From a virus, in the IMG/VR virus record IMGVR_UViG_3300025687_000390, positions 1-21,473 of that record: a stretch of DNA of 21,473 nucleotides. The stretch is one strand, 5' to 3'. The notes below the pieces were generated by a model. The model had not been told where the DNA came from. It saw only the letters and a program-made list of their open reading frames with translations, and searched no databases. Positions 1-5,519 of this stretch are shown one piece after another (position 1 is the stretch's first letter; each line of letters opens with the position of its first letter). A program made the position numbers and the translations under genes.

Positions 1-534
1 CTGTAATGGCTGTAACATTTTGTTTCTTTTTTTTGACACTTGGAAAATCCCGCCATGTCGATAAGCTATTTCATCCATTGAATATTCTTTTTTTCCCCCA
101 AAACGTTTATAGGTACCACTATGCCAATACCATGCCGTTTTATTTTTTGAAAACTTAAAGCCTAAAGACTTAATCATATCTTTATGCGGTTTTGTCGTGC
201 CGTCAAGCCATATCCAATTGCCCACAATATTAATATTAATATCATCATTAGTAGCAAACTTTTCAATTAATTCCATGATTTTAAAAATTAATTCTTGGCT
301 GTAATTAGCCATTATATCTTCAACTTGTTTGGTATCACTTGAATATTTCTTTGATGGGTATTGAATTTCGCCCATTAAATATTCATAGGCATTTTGCAGT
401 TCAATAAATGCTTCACTTGTACCCCCGTGATCGGGATGATGCTTGAATATGGCTTTTTTATAAGCTTTTGTTAATGTTTCAATATTTAAATCGCCGTCAA
501 TATCAATGTATTTTTTTGCTTTTTCTGTGTTCAT
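1..534 (-). CDS. J-domain (DnaJ-like) protein, partial at window edge
   Basis: Reading the reverse complement from the ATG at 534 gives an open frame of 178 codons to the window edge, so the C-terminus is missing. Residues 1-55 form a J domain: helix II (TLTKAYKKAIFKHH) is followed by the HPD tripeptide at residues 33-35, then a helix III-like segment (SEAFIELQNAYEYLMG). HPD is the motif by which J proteins stimulate Hsp70 ATPase. The second half (GNWIWLDGTTKPHKDMIKSL, then a Lys/Trp/Tyr-rich stretch) resembles the C-terminal region of short J-domain proteins often found on plasmids and phages. There is no zinc-finger or G/F region, so it is not a chromosomal-type DnaJ. A purine-rich site (aaggataag) lies about 10 bases before the start. 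It is transcribed away from the packaging genes. The client and role in the phage are unknown; the J-domain call is firm. Confidence 0.85.
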   Translation of the reverse strand, partial: MNTEKAKKYIDIDGDLNIETLTKAYKKAIFKHHPDHGGTSEAFIELQNAYEYLMGEIQYPSKKYSSDTKQVEDIMANYSQELIFKIMELIEKFATNDDININIVGNWIWLDGTTKPHKDMIKSLGFKFSKNKTAWYWHSGTYKRFGGKKEYSMDEIAYRHGGIFQVSKKRNKMLQPLQ

Positions 535-565
535 TTTTATTCTTATCCTTATTTATTTATTTATT

Positions 566-634
566 TTATTTTAGTTTGATGACTTTGTTTGTTTGGCTAC
601 AATACGCCCATTTATCTGTTACTTGTATTATCAT
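566..634 (-). CDS. Possible 22-residue leader ORF upstream of the J-domain gene
   Basis: On the minus strand the sequence gaggtgaaaaATG places a good ribosome-binding site four bases from an ATG that opens a 22-codon frame (MIIQVTDKWAYCSQTNKVIK, then LK and a TAA stop). It lies 31 bases upstream of the J-domain start and in the same direction. The only support is the ribosome-binding site and position; the peptide resembles nothing I recognise. It could be a leader peptide, a small phage protein or chance. Confidence 0.3.
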   Translation of the reverse strand: MIIQVTDKWAYCSQTNKVIKLK

Positions 635-701
635 TTTTCACCTCGTTTATCATTTTACGTTTGTTATATTATCATAATAACCAAAAAAGGTAAATACCCT
701 T

Positions 702-730
702 ATTGAAAAAAAGCATTTAATTTTTTCAAT
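702..730. repeat. 10-bp perfect inverted repeat in the divergent intergenic region
   Basis: ATTGAAAAAA at 702-711 is the exact reverse complement of TTTTTTCAAT at 721-730, with a 9-base spacer. Its place between two divergent genes would suit an operator or other protein-binding site. As a hairpin it is almost all A-T and would be weak. Confidence 0.45.
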
Positions 731-797
731 GTATTTTTCTGACTCTTACTTTTTTCAAAAAATAAAATAAAAACTACTGTTTTTGAACTTATTTGAA

Positions 798-826
798 TTG
801 TATATAAGTCCTTAAGTATATATATA
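798..826 (+). promoter_or_regulatory. Weak candidate promoter for the terminase genes
   Basis: TTGTAT at 798-803 and TATATA at 821-826 are spaced by 17 bases, with TATAAT overlapping just downstream at 825-830. This is the best sigma-70-like pair I see upstream of the small-terminase gene, but base composition makes such matches cheap. Confidence 0.25.
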
Positions 827-974
827 TAATAAATTATACTCATACATATTTATTTTAATATTTTTAATATATATGTTATATAGTAGATATATCATGGTTT
901 TATTGAATTGGTTTATAAATATTTGGGGTTTTATTGATTTTTTTTGTTTACACAAAATAACAAAAACATAAATC

Positions 975-1421
975 ATGAAAAAAATATCAAGACAAATTAA
1001 AAAAATAAATAAAGAATTTACACTAAATAATCTAGAACAAGAAAAGAATAGGGAGAATATCATCCAATGTTATTTGAAGTTATTAAAGAAACAAAGATCA
1101 TTGCCTACAAATAAACAAATTGCTGAAATAACTGGATTGAATGAACGCACAATAAGCATACATAAGAAAGATATAATTAAAGATAGTAGTAAAGCTAGAG
1201 AAGCTATAACGCCTTATATAGAGCCGTTTGTTACTACATTATTAGATAATAGTATTAACTATAAATGTGTTCGTTCAGCTAAGTTATTAGCTCAAATAAT
1301 GGGATTGCTTGAAGTAGACAAAAATGAAATAAATATAAATAATAATAGAATATCACAAGTAATAATTTCACAAAAAAAAGTTCAAAAATCTGAAAAAGGT
1401 ATGCCGGATGACACCCCATAA
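975..1421 (+). CDS. Probable terminase small subunit
   Basis: This is a 148-residue basic protein. The segment at about residues 44-68 (LPTNKQIAEITGLNERTISI) reads as a helix-turn-helix, the DNA-binding fold of phage small terminases that recognise packaging sites and load the large subunit. A helical middle part (about 75-112) could oligomerise, and the tail is low complexity. The call rests on the HTH, the size and the position two genes upstream of a clear large terminase; small terminases diverge too fast for recognition by sequence alone. No Shine-Dalgarno site is visible before the ATG, which is unusual here. The last 14 bases overlap the next gene. A transcriptional regulator is the main alternative. 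Confidence 0.6.
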   Translation: MKKISRQIKKINKEFTLNNLEQEKNRENIIQCYLKLLKKQRSLPTNKQIAEITGLNERTISIHKKDIIKDSSKAREAITPYIEPFVTTLLDNSINYKCVRSAKLLAQIMGLLEVDKNEININNNRISQVIISQKKVQKSEKGMPDDTP

Positions 1422-1668
1422 TCATATCGGATGGGCTATATCCCAACACATACTAATTATACTCACAACTCTCATAATAATATTTTCCTTAGCCTTTGCT
1501 ATTACATTGGTCATTAGAGCCTTTTATTTTCTTAATATAGGTAATGATCCTATCGAAGGATGGTCTAGCCGTAAAGAAAGAACATTAGAAGATATTATGA
1601 AAGATGGTATAGAACAAGAGAATATAGAAGGAAATAGATTTGTATCAGGATTTAGGACTCAGGACTAA
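1408..1668 (+). CDS. Small single-pass membrane protein of unknown function
   Basis: This 86-residue protein has a strongly hydrophobic segment at about residues 13-37 (ILIILTTLIIIFSLAFAITL and following), then a charged tail of roughly 45 residues. There is no lipobox or cleavable-signal pattern I would trust. It sits between the two terminase genes, overlapping the upstream gene by 14 bases, with an AAAGG site inside that gene. In T7-like phages lysis genes (holin, Rz-type spanin) neighbour the terminase genes, so a lysis or membrane role is possible, but nothing in the sequence proves it. The tail is too short for a typical Rz coiled coil. Confidence 0.6.
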   Translation: MTPHNHIGWAISQHILIILTTLIIIFSLAFAITLVIRAFYFLNIGNDPIEGWSSRKERTLEDIMKDGIEQENIEGNRFVSGFRTQD

Positions 1669-1677
1669 GAAGGTTAT

Positions 1678-2988
1678 ATGAAGGTTAGTTTTGAACTCAA
1701 TTCTAAACAGTATGAAATATATAACATGATATTTGATGAGAAAGGGGAGTTAAGGACTGATCATAATTATACTCATTTTAGTTTCTTTGGCGCATTTAGA
1801 TGCGGCAAGTCATTTTTAATGATGTTAGTAACAATGATGTTATGCCTAACTTATCCTAACTGTAATGGAACTATTATTAGGATGACTTACGGAGAGTTAG
1901 CGGATAGTTCAATTGTTCAATATTTAGAAGCGTTCCCACCCGATCAGTGGGGGTACTCTTATAAAACAGCAAACAGAGAAATTATTTTTGATAATAACTC
2001 ACGATTAACTTTTCGTGCCTTTGATACTGATAGTAAGATTAAGAGTAATAATTATGATTTTGCACTGTTAGTGCAGGCAGAAGAGATTCCTGAGAGTTTA
2101 TATTTACAAGTTATTGGGAGACTTTCAGGACAGGCTTTGCCTCGACCAATACTCCTGACAGAGGGGAATCCGGCTGATACACACCTTAAGGATTTATATA
2201 TTGATTCGACTGAGGAGTTTAGAGAGAAACAAGGTATTTATTTTATTAGTGGTGAGACTAAAGATAATGCTGAAAACTTGCCTAAGAATTATATAGAAAA
2301 TTTGAAGCAGAATTACCCAGAAGATTATCTTGATAGGTATTTGTATGGTGGATGGAATAAAACTTCGGATAGAGTTTATACCGCTATGCAAGATCACCAT
2401 AAGATTAAAGATTTAATTGTACAAGATCATTGGTATAAGTGTATTGGTTTTGATCATGGGATTGTTAATGATTCAGCAGCTGTGTTCTGTGCTAAAGATG
2501 AGTACGGGAATGTTTATGTTTTTGATGAGTGGAAAAAGAAAGGTGCTACTTTAGAAGATATAGTTTCTGCTTGTAAGATGTATGGCAATCTACCCATTAT
2601 TGCTGATTTTTCAATGAAGACTGGTAGGGTAGATGTCGCTTCACTTTGGGATGATTTGATGACGATGGGTCTACACCTTATAGAATGTACCAAAGACAAA
2701 CAGGCAAATATTTTATTGGTTAATAGAGCTTTTCATCTTAATAGATTAAAGATCATGGAAAGCTGTGAATATACTTGGGGGCAACATAAGCGTTATCAAT
2801 ATAAAAGAGCGTCAATGACTGGTACTGAAAACAGAAAAGAACAAGTTAGAAAGTTCGATGATCATAGTTGTGATGCTTTGCAATACGCGATGCGTTATTT
2901 ACAAGATATTAAAGTTCGAAACACACTCGCCTTTGATGCAGTTGCGGGCAAGCCAACGCTTAAAGAGATGGTGGAGAGAGACGTATAA
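1678..2988 (+). CDS. terL: Terminase large subunit (packaging ATPase-nuclease)
   Basis: This 436-residue protein is the motor that threads DNA through the portal and cuts concatemers. The N-terminal ATPase has a Walker A-like loop at residues 38-45 (GAFRCGKS) and a Walker B plus catalytic acid at 129-136 (ALLVQAEE). The C-terminal RNase H-like nuclease shows its expected acidic residues: D259 in IGFDHG, D310 in PIIADF, and D394/D395 and D399 in RKFDDHSCDAL. Length fits the family. AAGG precedes the ATG, and the gene ends nine bases before the next start. The Walker A departs from a classic GxxxxGKT/S only in its flanking residues. No interruption is seen. Confidence 0.95.
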   Translation: MKVSFELNSKQYEIYNMIFDEKGELRTDHNYTHFSFFGAFRCGKSFLMMLVTMMLCLTYPNCNGTIIRMTYGELADSSIVQYLEAFPPDQWGYSYKTANREIIFDNNSRLTFRAFDTDSKIKSNNYDFALLVQAEEIPESLYLQVIGRLSGQALPRPILLTEGNPADTHLKDLYIDSTEEFREKQGIYFISGETKDNAENLPKNYIENLKQNYPEDYLDRYLYGGWNKTSDRVYTAMQDHHKIKDLIVQDHWYKCIGFDHGIVNDSAAVFCAKDEYGNVYVFDEWKKKGATLEDIVSACKMYGNLPIIADFSMKTGRVDVASLWDDLMTMGLHLIECTKDKQANILLVNRAFHLNRLKIMESCEYTWGQHKRYQYKRASMTGTENRKEQVRKFDDHSCDALQYAMRYLQDIKVRNTLAFDAVAGKPTLKEMVERDV

Positions 2989-2997
2989 GGAGGCTAT

Positions 2998-3555
2998 ATG
3001 GAAGGACAAGAATTAATTAAATATGAAGTAAAACAAAGAGTAGATGAAATTAGAGATGGAATAGATAAGAATGTAATGATGCAGATCAAGCAAGCAATGC
3101 TTAAAAATCAAGAGTTTTTACGTACTGCATCTATAGAGGCAAACAATAGAATGATTGATGAAAATAAAGTTATGAACTCAGCACAATTGACTAAGAAGTT
3201 ACTCGAACTGGATTCAAAAGTAACAACAATGCAATACCATTCAGACCCATATGTCCTCAGTGATAAAGTCAATAAACTACATCAGAGAATGGAAAACATG
3301 ATAAATGAAATTAATACTCTATCTAATAGAATGACAAGAAATGAAGATTCTTTGGTAGATGCAGAAATTAAAGCAGAGGATGTCAAAAAATTATATGTTC
3401 TATCAGGATGTACCCATGTTGAAATGAGTAAATACTTAAACGTAGATAAGTCACGCTTCTATCAGATTTTAAATGGATATGAAAAAAAACCTGATCTAAG
3501 AAGACTTAACTTAATGAAAAGGTATTTTGAGAATAAAATAAATGCCACTTCATGA
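2998..3555 (+). CDS. Unknown protein with coiled coil and C-terminal HTH-like segment
   Basis: This 185-residue charged, largely helical protein starts after a strong AAGGAGG site ten bases downstream of the large terminase stop. Residues about 60-120 have heptad-like spacing of hydrophobics (LDSKVTTMQ, VNKLHQRMENMINEINTL) and probably form a coiled coil. Residues 132-160 (LYVLSGCTHVEMSKYLNVDK and following) look like a Cro/sigma-type helix-turn-helix. Coiled coil plus DNA-binding helix would suit a second packaging factor or a regulator. I do not recognise the family and assign no function. The last 14 bases overlap the next gene. Confidence 0.65.
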   Translation: MEGQELIKYEVKQRVDEIRDGIDKNVMMQIKQAMLKNQEFLRTASIEANNRMIDENKVMNSAQLTKKLLELDSKVTTMQYHSDPYVLSDKVNKLHQRMENMINEINTLSNRMTRNEDSLVDAEIKAEDVKKLYVLSGCTHVEMSKYLNVDKSRFYQILNGYEKKPDLRRLNLMKRYFENKINATS

Positions 3556-3910
3556 TATTAAATGCAATGATTGCAAACACGTTTCAACTCAATTGGTTCA
3601 ATTGGATAGAAAAAAAGAATGGAAATGTGCAAATTGTAAATCATGCAACGTATTTGTTTATTTTGGAAATATAAAACCAGCTATTTTTAACGGTATAACT
3701 TATTACAAGGATATAGATAACTATGGAGAAGGTATTACATCTAGTCAGATTGACAAAAAATGCAAAGAGAAAGGCTTTGTATATGGATCCCATGACGAAA
3801 TATGTCGAGAGGCTGCGCGTTATCGAGCAATTAATAAAAAAGAATCAGACGCAAGAGACGAAAAAATAGTGAATCAAATCGAACATGAGTTTAAAAAGAG
3901 GATGAATTAA
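3542..3910 (+). CDS. Zinc-ribbon protein, FmdB-like N-terminus
   Basis: This 122-residue protein begins MPLHDIKCNDCKH and continues to CANCKSC. C8-x2-C11 and C29-x2-C32 (with an extra C35) form a zinc-ribbon pattern resembling the FmdB-type domain that also turns up in phage structural or packaging regions. The rest is charged and helical with no motif I recognise; its end (residues 85-122) is Lys/Glu-rich. It starts inside the upstream gene with a 14-base overlap and only a weak GAG upstream, so translation is probably coupled. A role in nucleic-acid or protein binding is likely; nothing more specific can be read. Confidence 0.65.
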   Translation: MPLHDIKCNDCKHVSTQLVQLDRKKEWKCANCKSCNVFVYFGNIKPAIFNGITYYKDIDNYGEGITSSQIDKKCKEKGFVYGSHDEICREAARYRAINKKESDARDEKIVNQIEHEFKKRMN

Positions 3911-3911
3911 T

Positions 3912-4280
3912 ATGAAATTAGGATCAAGAACAACGGATTATCAAATATTTTGTGTATACGATTACAATAAAGACAAAACAACAATTAAAGTAGAAGAAAA
4001 ATTACACAAATTACCACGTATCCACCAACTAGATTTTTTAAAAGATGCAACTGAGAAGTTATTAAAATTATATAATCAAAAACTAGATGAATTTAACGAC
4101 TCACCTAAAAATGAAAGTGAGAAAAAAATTATAAAAGAAATACAACAGGTAATTGATAGTAAAGAAGGAGAAAAAAATGCCATTGAAGAAAGGGACGAGC
4201 AAAAAAACATTCTCGAAAAACGTGAAAACGGAGTTAAAAGCAGGAAAAAATATGTCGCAGGCACTCGCTATAGCTTATGA
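3912..4280 (+). CDS. Unknown charged protein
   Basis: This 122-residue Lys/Glu-rich protein starts one base after the previous stop with AGAGGAT upstream. Residues 1-30 look beta-rich (DYQIFCVYDYNKDKTTIKVE) and residues 38-110 are helical and probably coiled-coil. I do not recognise it. The last 104 bases are shared with a second, well-supported small gene in another frame, and the final 34 residues (ending KYVAGTRYSL) are encoded there, so the functional C-terminus may matter less or be constrained by the overlap. Confidence 0.55.
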   Translation: MKLGSRTTDYQIFCVYDYNKDKTTIKVEEKLHKLPRIHQLDFLKDATEKLLKLYNQKLDEFNDSPKNESEKKIIKEIQQVIDSKEGEKNAIEERDEQKNILEKRENGVKSRKKYVAGTRYSL

Positions 4281-4314
4281 TATGAAAAAGAAAAGCAAAA
4301 AAAAGAGTTATTAA
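4177..4314 (+). CDS. Small basic phage protein beginning MPLKKGTSKKTFSKN
   Basis: A 45-codon frame starts at an ATG seven bases after AGAAGGAG and ends with TAA at 4314. The product is extremely basic: MPLKKGTSKKTFSKNVKTEL, then KAGKNMSQALAIAYDMKKKS and a lysine tail. The PLKKG(S/T)SKKT-FSxNxKxExKAGK-xxQAxAIA pattern resembles a small protein I know from many phage genomes, particularly aquatic ones, usually of unknown function. It overlaps the 3' end of the upstream gene by 104 bases in another frame. Family resemblance plus ribosome-binding site make this a real gene despite its size. A DNA- or capsid-associated role is only a guess from its charge. Confidence 0.75.
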   Translation: MPLKKGTSKKTFSKNVKTELKAGKNMSQALAIAYDMKKKSKKKSY

Positions 4315-4328
4315 GGTATAATAAAAAT

Positions 4329-4434
4329 GCATAGGTATCCAAGTGGCCAAAGGAGCCGTTGATCAATATCAATTCATCAAAGAATAAACAGCGGTAGATT
4401 ATGTCTTTCAAAGGTTCGAATCCTTTTCTATGCA
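4329..4434 (+). tRNA. tRNA-like element, class II, with an oversized anticodon loop
   Basis: A nearly complete tRNA cloverleaf can be folded by eye. The acceptor stem is GCATAGG (4329-4335) with TCTATGC (4427-4433), closed by one G-U. The D stem is TCC/GGA around loop AAGTGGCCAAA; the T arm is AAAGG-TTCGAAT-CCTTT (4410-4426); a short extra arm AGA/TCT lies within 4395-4409. Discriminator A is 4434 and no CCA is encoded. The D arm and extra arm are class II and most like tRNA-Tyr. The anticodon stem CCGTT(G)/(C)AGCGG encloses about 27-29 bases instead of 7, so no anticodon can be assigned. Without roughly 22 extra bases the length would be normal. It may be intron-bearing, decayed, or a tRNA mimic. 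Confidence 0.6.
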
Positions 4435-4455
4435 ACAGTAAATATGAACTAATTT

Positions 4456-4626
4456 ATGACAAATAAAATCAACCATGATAAGTATCAGAACAATGACTTT
4501 ATTAAATCCAATAGTGAGTCATTGAAATATATTGCACAATGGGATGAAAAAACATCAGATATTGTATATAAACAAATAAAAGACGAAGATTTTTATAAAA
4601 AAAGGAAAAATAATGAGCAGACTTAA
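4456..4626 (+). CDS. Small hypothetical protein
   Basis: A 56-codon frame (MTNKINHDKYQNNDFIKSNS, then a Glu/Lys-rich end) fills the space between the tRNA-like element and the next gene, overlapping the latter by 14 bases. That matches the overlap at two other junctions in this cluster. The composition is that of a soluble helical protein, not random AT-rich translation. There is no clear ribosome-binding site and I do not recognise the family, so it remains a moderate call. Confidence 0.45.
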   Translation: MTNKINHDKYQNNDFIKSNSESLKYIAQWDEKTSDIVYKQIKDEDFYKKRKNNEQT

Positions 4627-4894
4627 AGAACTTATAAAAAGAATAGGAGTTTCAGGAGTTAACAAACCAAAGAGAACACCAAACCACCCAACAAAAAGCC
4701 ATGTAGTAGTAGCTAAATCAGGCGATCAAGTTAAAACGATTAGGTTTGGTCAGCAAGGTGTATCAGGCGCAGGGGCAAATCCAACAACATCTAAAGGTAA
4801 AGCAAGACAAAAATCCTTTAAAGCTAGGCATGCAGCTAATATAGCAAAGGGTAAAATGAGTGCTGCTTATTGGGCTGATAAAGTTAAATGGTAA
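4613..4894 (+). CDS. Small basic phage protein ending in KARHAANIAKGKMSAAYWAD
   Basis: This 93-residue strongly basic protein starts after AAAGG. The C-terminal block (residues about 60-93: KGKARQKSFKARHAANIAKG, then KMSAAYWADKVKW) resembles a conserved ending I associate with hypothetical proteins of aquatic phages. The middle is Gly/Ser/Ala/Thr-rich and probably flexible. It is followed by paired hairpins that read as terminators only on the opposite strand. Charge and context would allow DNA or scaffold binding, but the function is unknown. Confidence 0.75.
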   Translation: MSRLKELIKRIGVSGVNKPKRTPNHPTKSHVVVAKSGDQVKTIRFGQQGVSGAGANPTTSKGKARQKSFKARHAANIAKGKMSAAYWADKVKW

Positions 4895-4904
4895 TACATA
4901 TTTA

Positions 4905-4942
4905 AATAAAAACCGCCAGGAGTCTTAAAAGATTTCTGACGG
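4905..4942 (-). terminator. Rho-independent terminator, minus strand (second of a tandem pair)
   Basis: Arms 4913-4926 and 4929-4942 pair over 14 positions with one mismatch and two G-U pairs, leaving a two-base loop (wider if the inner pairs open). Read on the minus strand, the stem ends CTGGCGG and is followed at once by TTTTTATTT (complement of 4904-4912). On the plus strand no T tract follows, so the direction is clear. Confidence 0.75.
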
Positions 4943-4950
4943 CCTCATTC

Positions 4951-4983
4951 AAAAAACACTACTTCAAAAAGGGGAGAAGTAGT
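4951..4983 (-). terminator. Rho-independent terminator, minus strand (first of a tandem pair)
   Basis: ACTACTTC at 4958-4965 pairs perfectly with GAAGTAGT at 4976-4983 across a 10-base loop. On the minus strand the stem is followed by G and then six Ts (complement of 4951-4956). The plus-strand side has no comparable T run. It lies about 15 bases before the second terminator in the direction of minus-strand transcription. Confidence 0.7.
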
Positions 4984-5029
4984 CATTAGTATTATTGCAA
5001 AAACAAAAAAAATGGTCAATACTTGGTAA

Positions 5030-5248
5030 ATGGCAAGCTTAAGAAAAGTAGGTAAAACCTATTATGTACGATATAAGAAAGGGGAAAAGGAATATACTGA
5101 GAAGTTAGGAAGTAATTTGACCAAAAGAGTTGCAGAACAGCTTTTAAGAAGGGTAGAAGCGCGACTAGCTTGGCAGAAGCAAGATGAGATTGATAAAGCT
5201 ATTGGATTTAACTTTAATAAAATGTATTCAAATTTATTAGGAGAATAA
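5030..5248 (+). CDS. Orphan integrase N-terminal (arm-type DNA-binding) domain protein
   Basis: This 72-residue protein begins MASLRKVGKTYYVRYKKGEK and continues EYTEKLGS...RVAEQLLRRVEARLA. That is the beta-hairpin-plus-helix pattern that opens many tyrosine integrases, where it binds arm-type att sites: a short three-stranded sheet (residues about 3-26) and one helix (about 31-52). Complete integrases continue for some 300 residues with a core-binding domain and an R...HxxR...Y catalytic domain, none of which follows in any frame here. It could be an integrase remnant or a free-standing DNA-binding protein acting like an excisionase or regulator. No clear ribosome-binding site precedes it; it follows the twin hairpins by about 45 bases. 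Confidence 0.65.
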   Translation: MASLRKVGKTYYVRYKKGEKEYTEKLGSNLTKRVAEQLLRRVEARLAWQKQDEIDKAIGFNFNKMYSNLLGE

Positions 5249-5249
5249 T

Positions 5250-5498
5250 ATGTCAGCAATCCCAAATCGTGAAAAAAGTCTTACTTTAGAATTTAAAAAA
5301 TCCATAAGTTCATCAGTTAAAAGACCATATGACTATGCATTTTCAGGCCAAAACGAGCAAGAAGAATCACCTAAAAAGAAACAAAAAACAAACCTAGAAA
5401 TACGCCTTGCACAAGTGTTTATACCTTACTATCAGTCTATAACACCTATCGAACGAACATATGTATCGCTAAATTCCCCTCGTAATGTTCTCTTTTGA
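5250..5498 (+). CDS. Hypothetical protein
   Basis: This 82-residue protein starts one base after the previous stop with a good AGGAG site inside the upstream gene, so the two are probably co-translated. Residues 1-50 are polar, with a lysine-rich patch (SPKKKQKTN) reminiscent of a flexible DNA-binding tail. Residues 52-82 are more hydrophobic (LAQVFIPYYQSITPIERTYV). No family is recognised, and it is not an integrase core domain. Confidence 0.5.
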   Translation: MSAIPNREKSLTLEFKKSISSSVKRPYDYAFSGQNEQEESPKKKQKTNLEIRLAQVFIPYYQSITPIERTYVSLNSPRNVLF

Positions 5499-5513
5499 AT
5501 ATTATGATATAAT
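5485..5513 (+). promoter_or_regulatory. Extended -10 promoter
   Basis: A perfect TATAAT at 5508-5513 is preceded by TG one base upstream (TGaTATAAT), the extended -10 form that tolerates a poor -35 such as ATGTTC at 5485-5490. Transcription would begin near 5520, at the structured non-coding segment. Confidence 0.55.
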
Positions 5514-5519
5514 CATAAT
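5501..5519. promoter_or_regulatory. Inverted repeat overlapping the -10 element, possible operator
   Basis: ATTATGAT (5501-5508) and ATCATAAT (5512-5519) are perfect reverse complements separated by three bases. The repeat covers the -10 hexamer, where a dimeric repressor would block initiation. AT-richness raises the chance expectation. Confidence 0.4.

Larger units (their letters stand above)
535..974. other. AT-rich divergent intergenic region
   Basis: Apart from the possible 22-codon leader ORF, I see no convincing gene between the J-domain gene (minus) and the small-terminase gene (plus). The sequence is extremely AT-rich, with an alternating TA tract near 817-830, and must hold the promoters for both directions. 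Open frames in it on either strand are low-complexity Phe/Leu/Ile/Tyr/Lys-rich translations typical of AT-rich non-coding DNA. A perfect 10-bp inverted repeat lies at 702-730. Confidence 0.6.

Noticed and set aside
468-677. 69-residue plus-strand open frame
   Set aside because: It is antisense to the start of the J-domain gene, extremely Phe/Leu/Tyr-rich as expected from AT-rich non-coding DNA, and has no ribosome-binding site.
812-1063. 83-residue minus-strand open frame
   Set aside because: Low-complexity Ile/Tyr/Phe translation of an AT tract that overlaps the small-terminase start; no ribosome-binding site.
4913-4983. Terminators for the plus-strand genes ending at 4894
   Set aside because: The hairpins lack T tracts on the plus strand; both have them only on the minus strand.
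5030-5498. Complete or frameshifted tyrosine integrase
   Set aside because: Only the N-terminal domain is present. The following frame (5250-5498) has no R...HxxR...Y residues and neither do other frames nearby.
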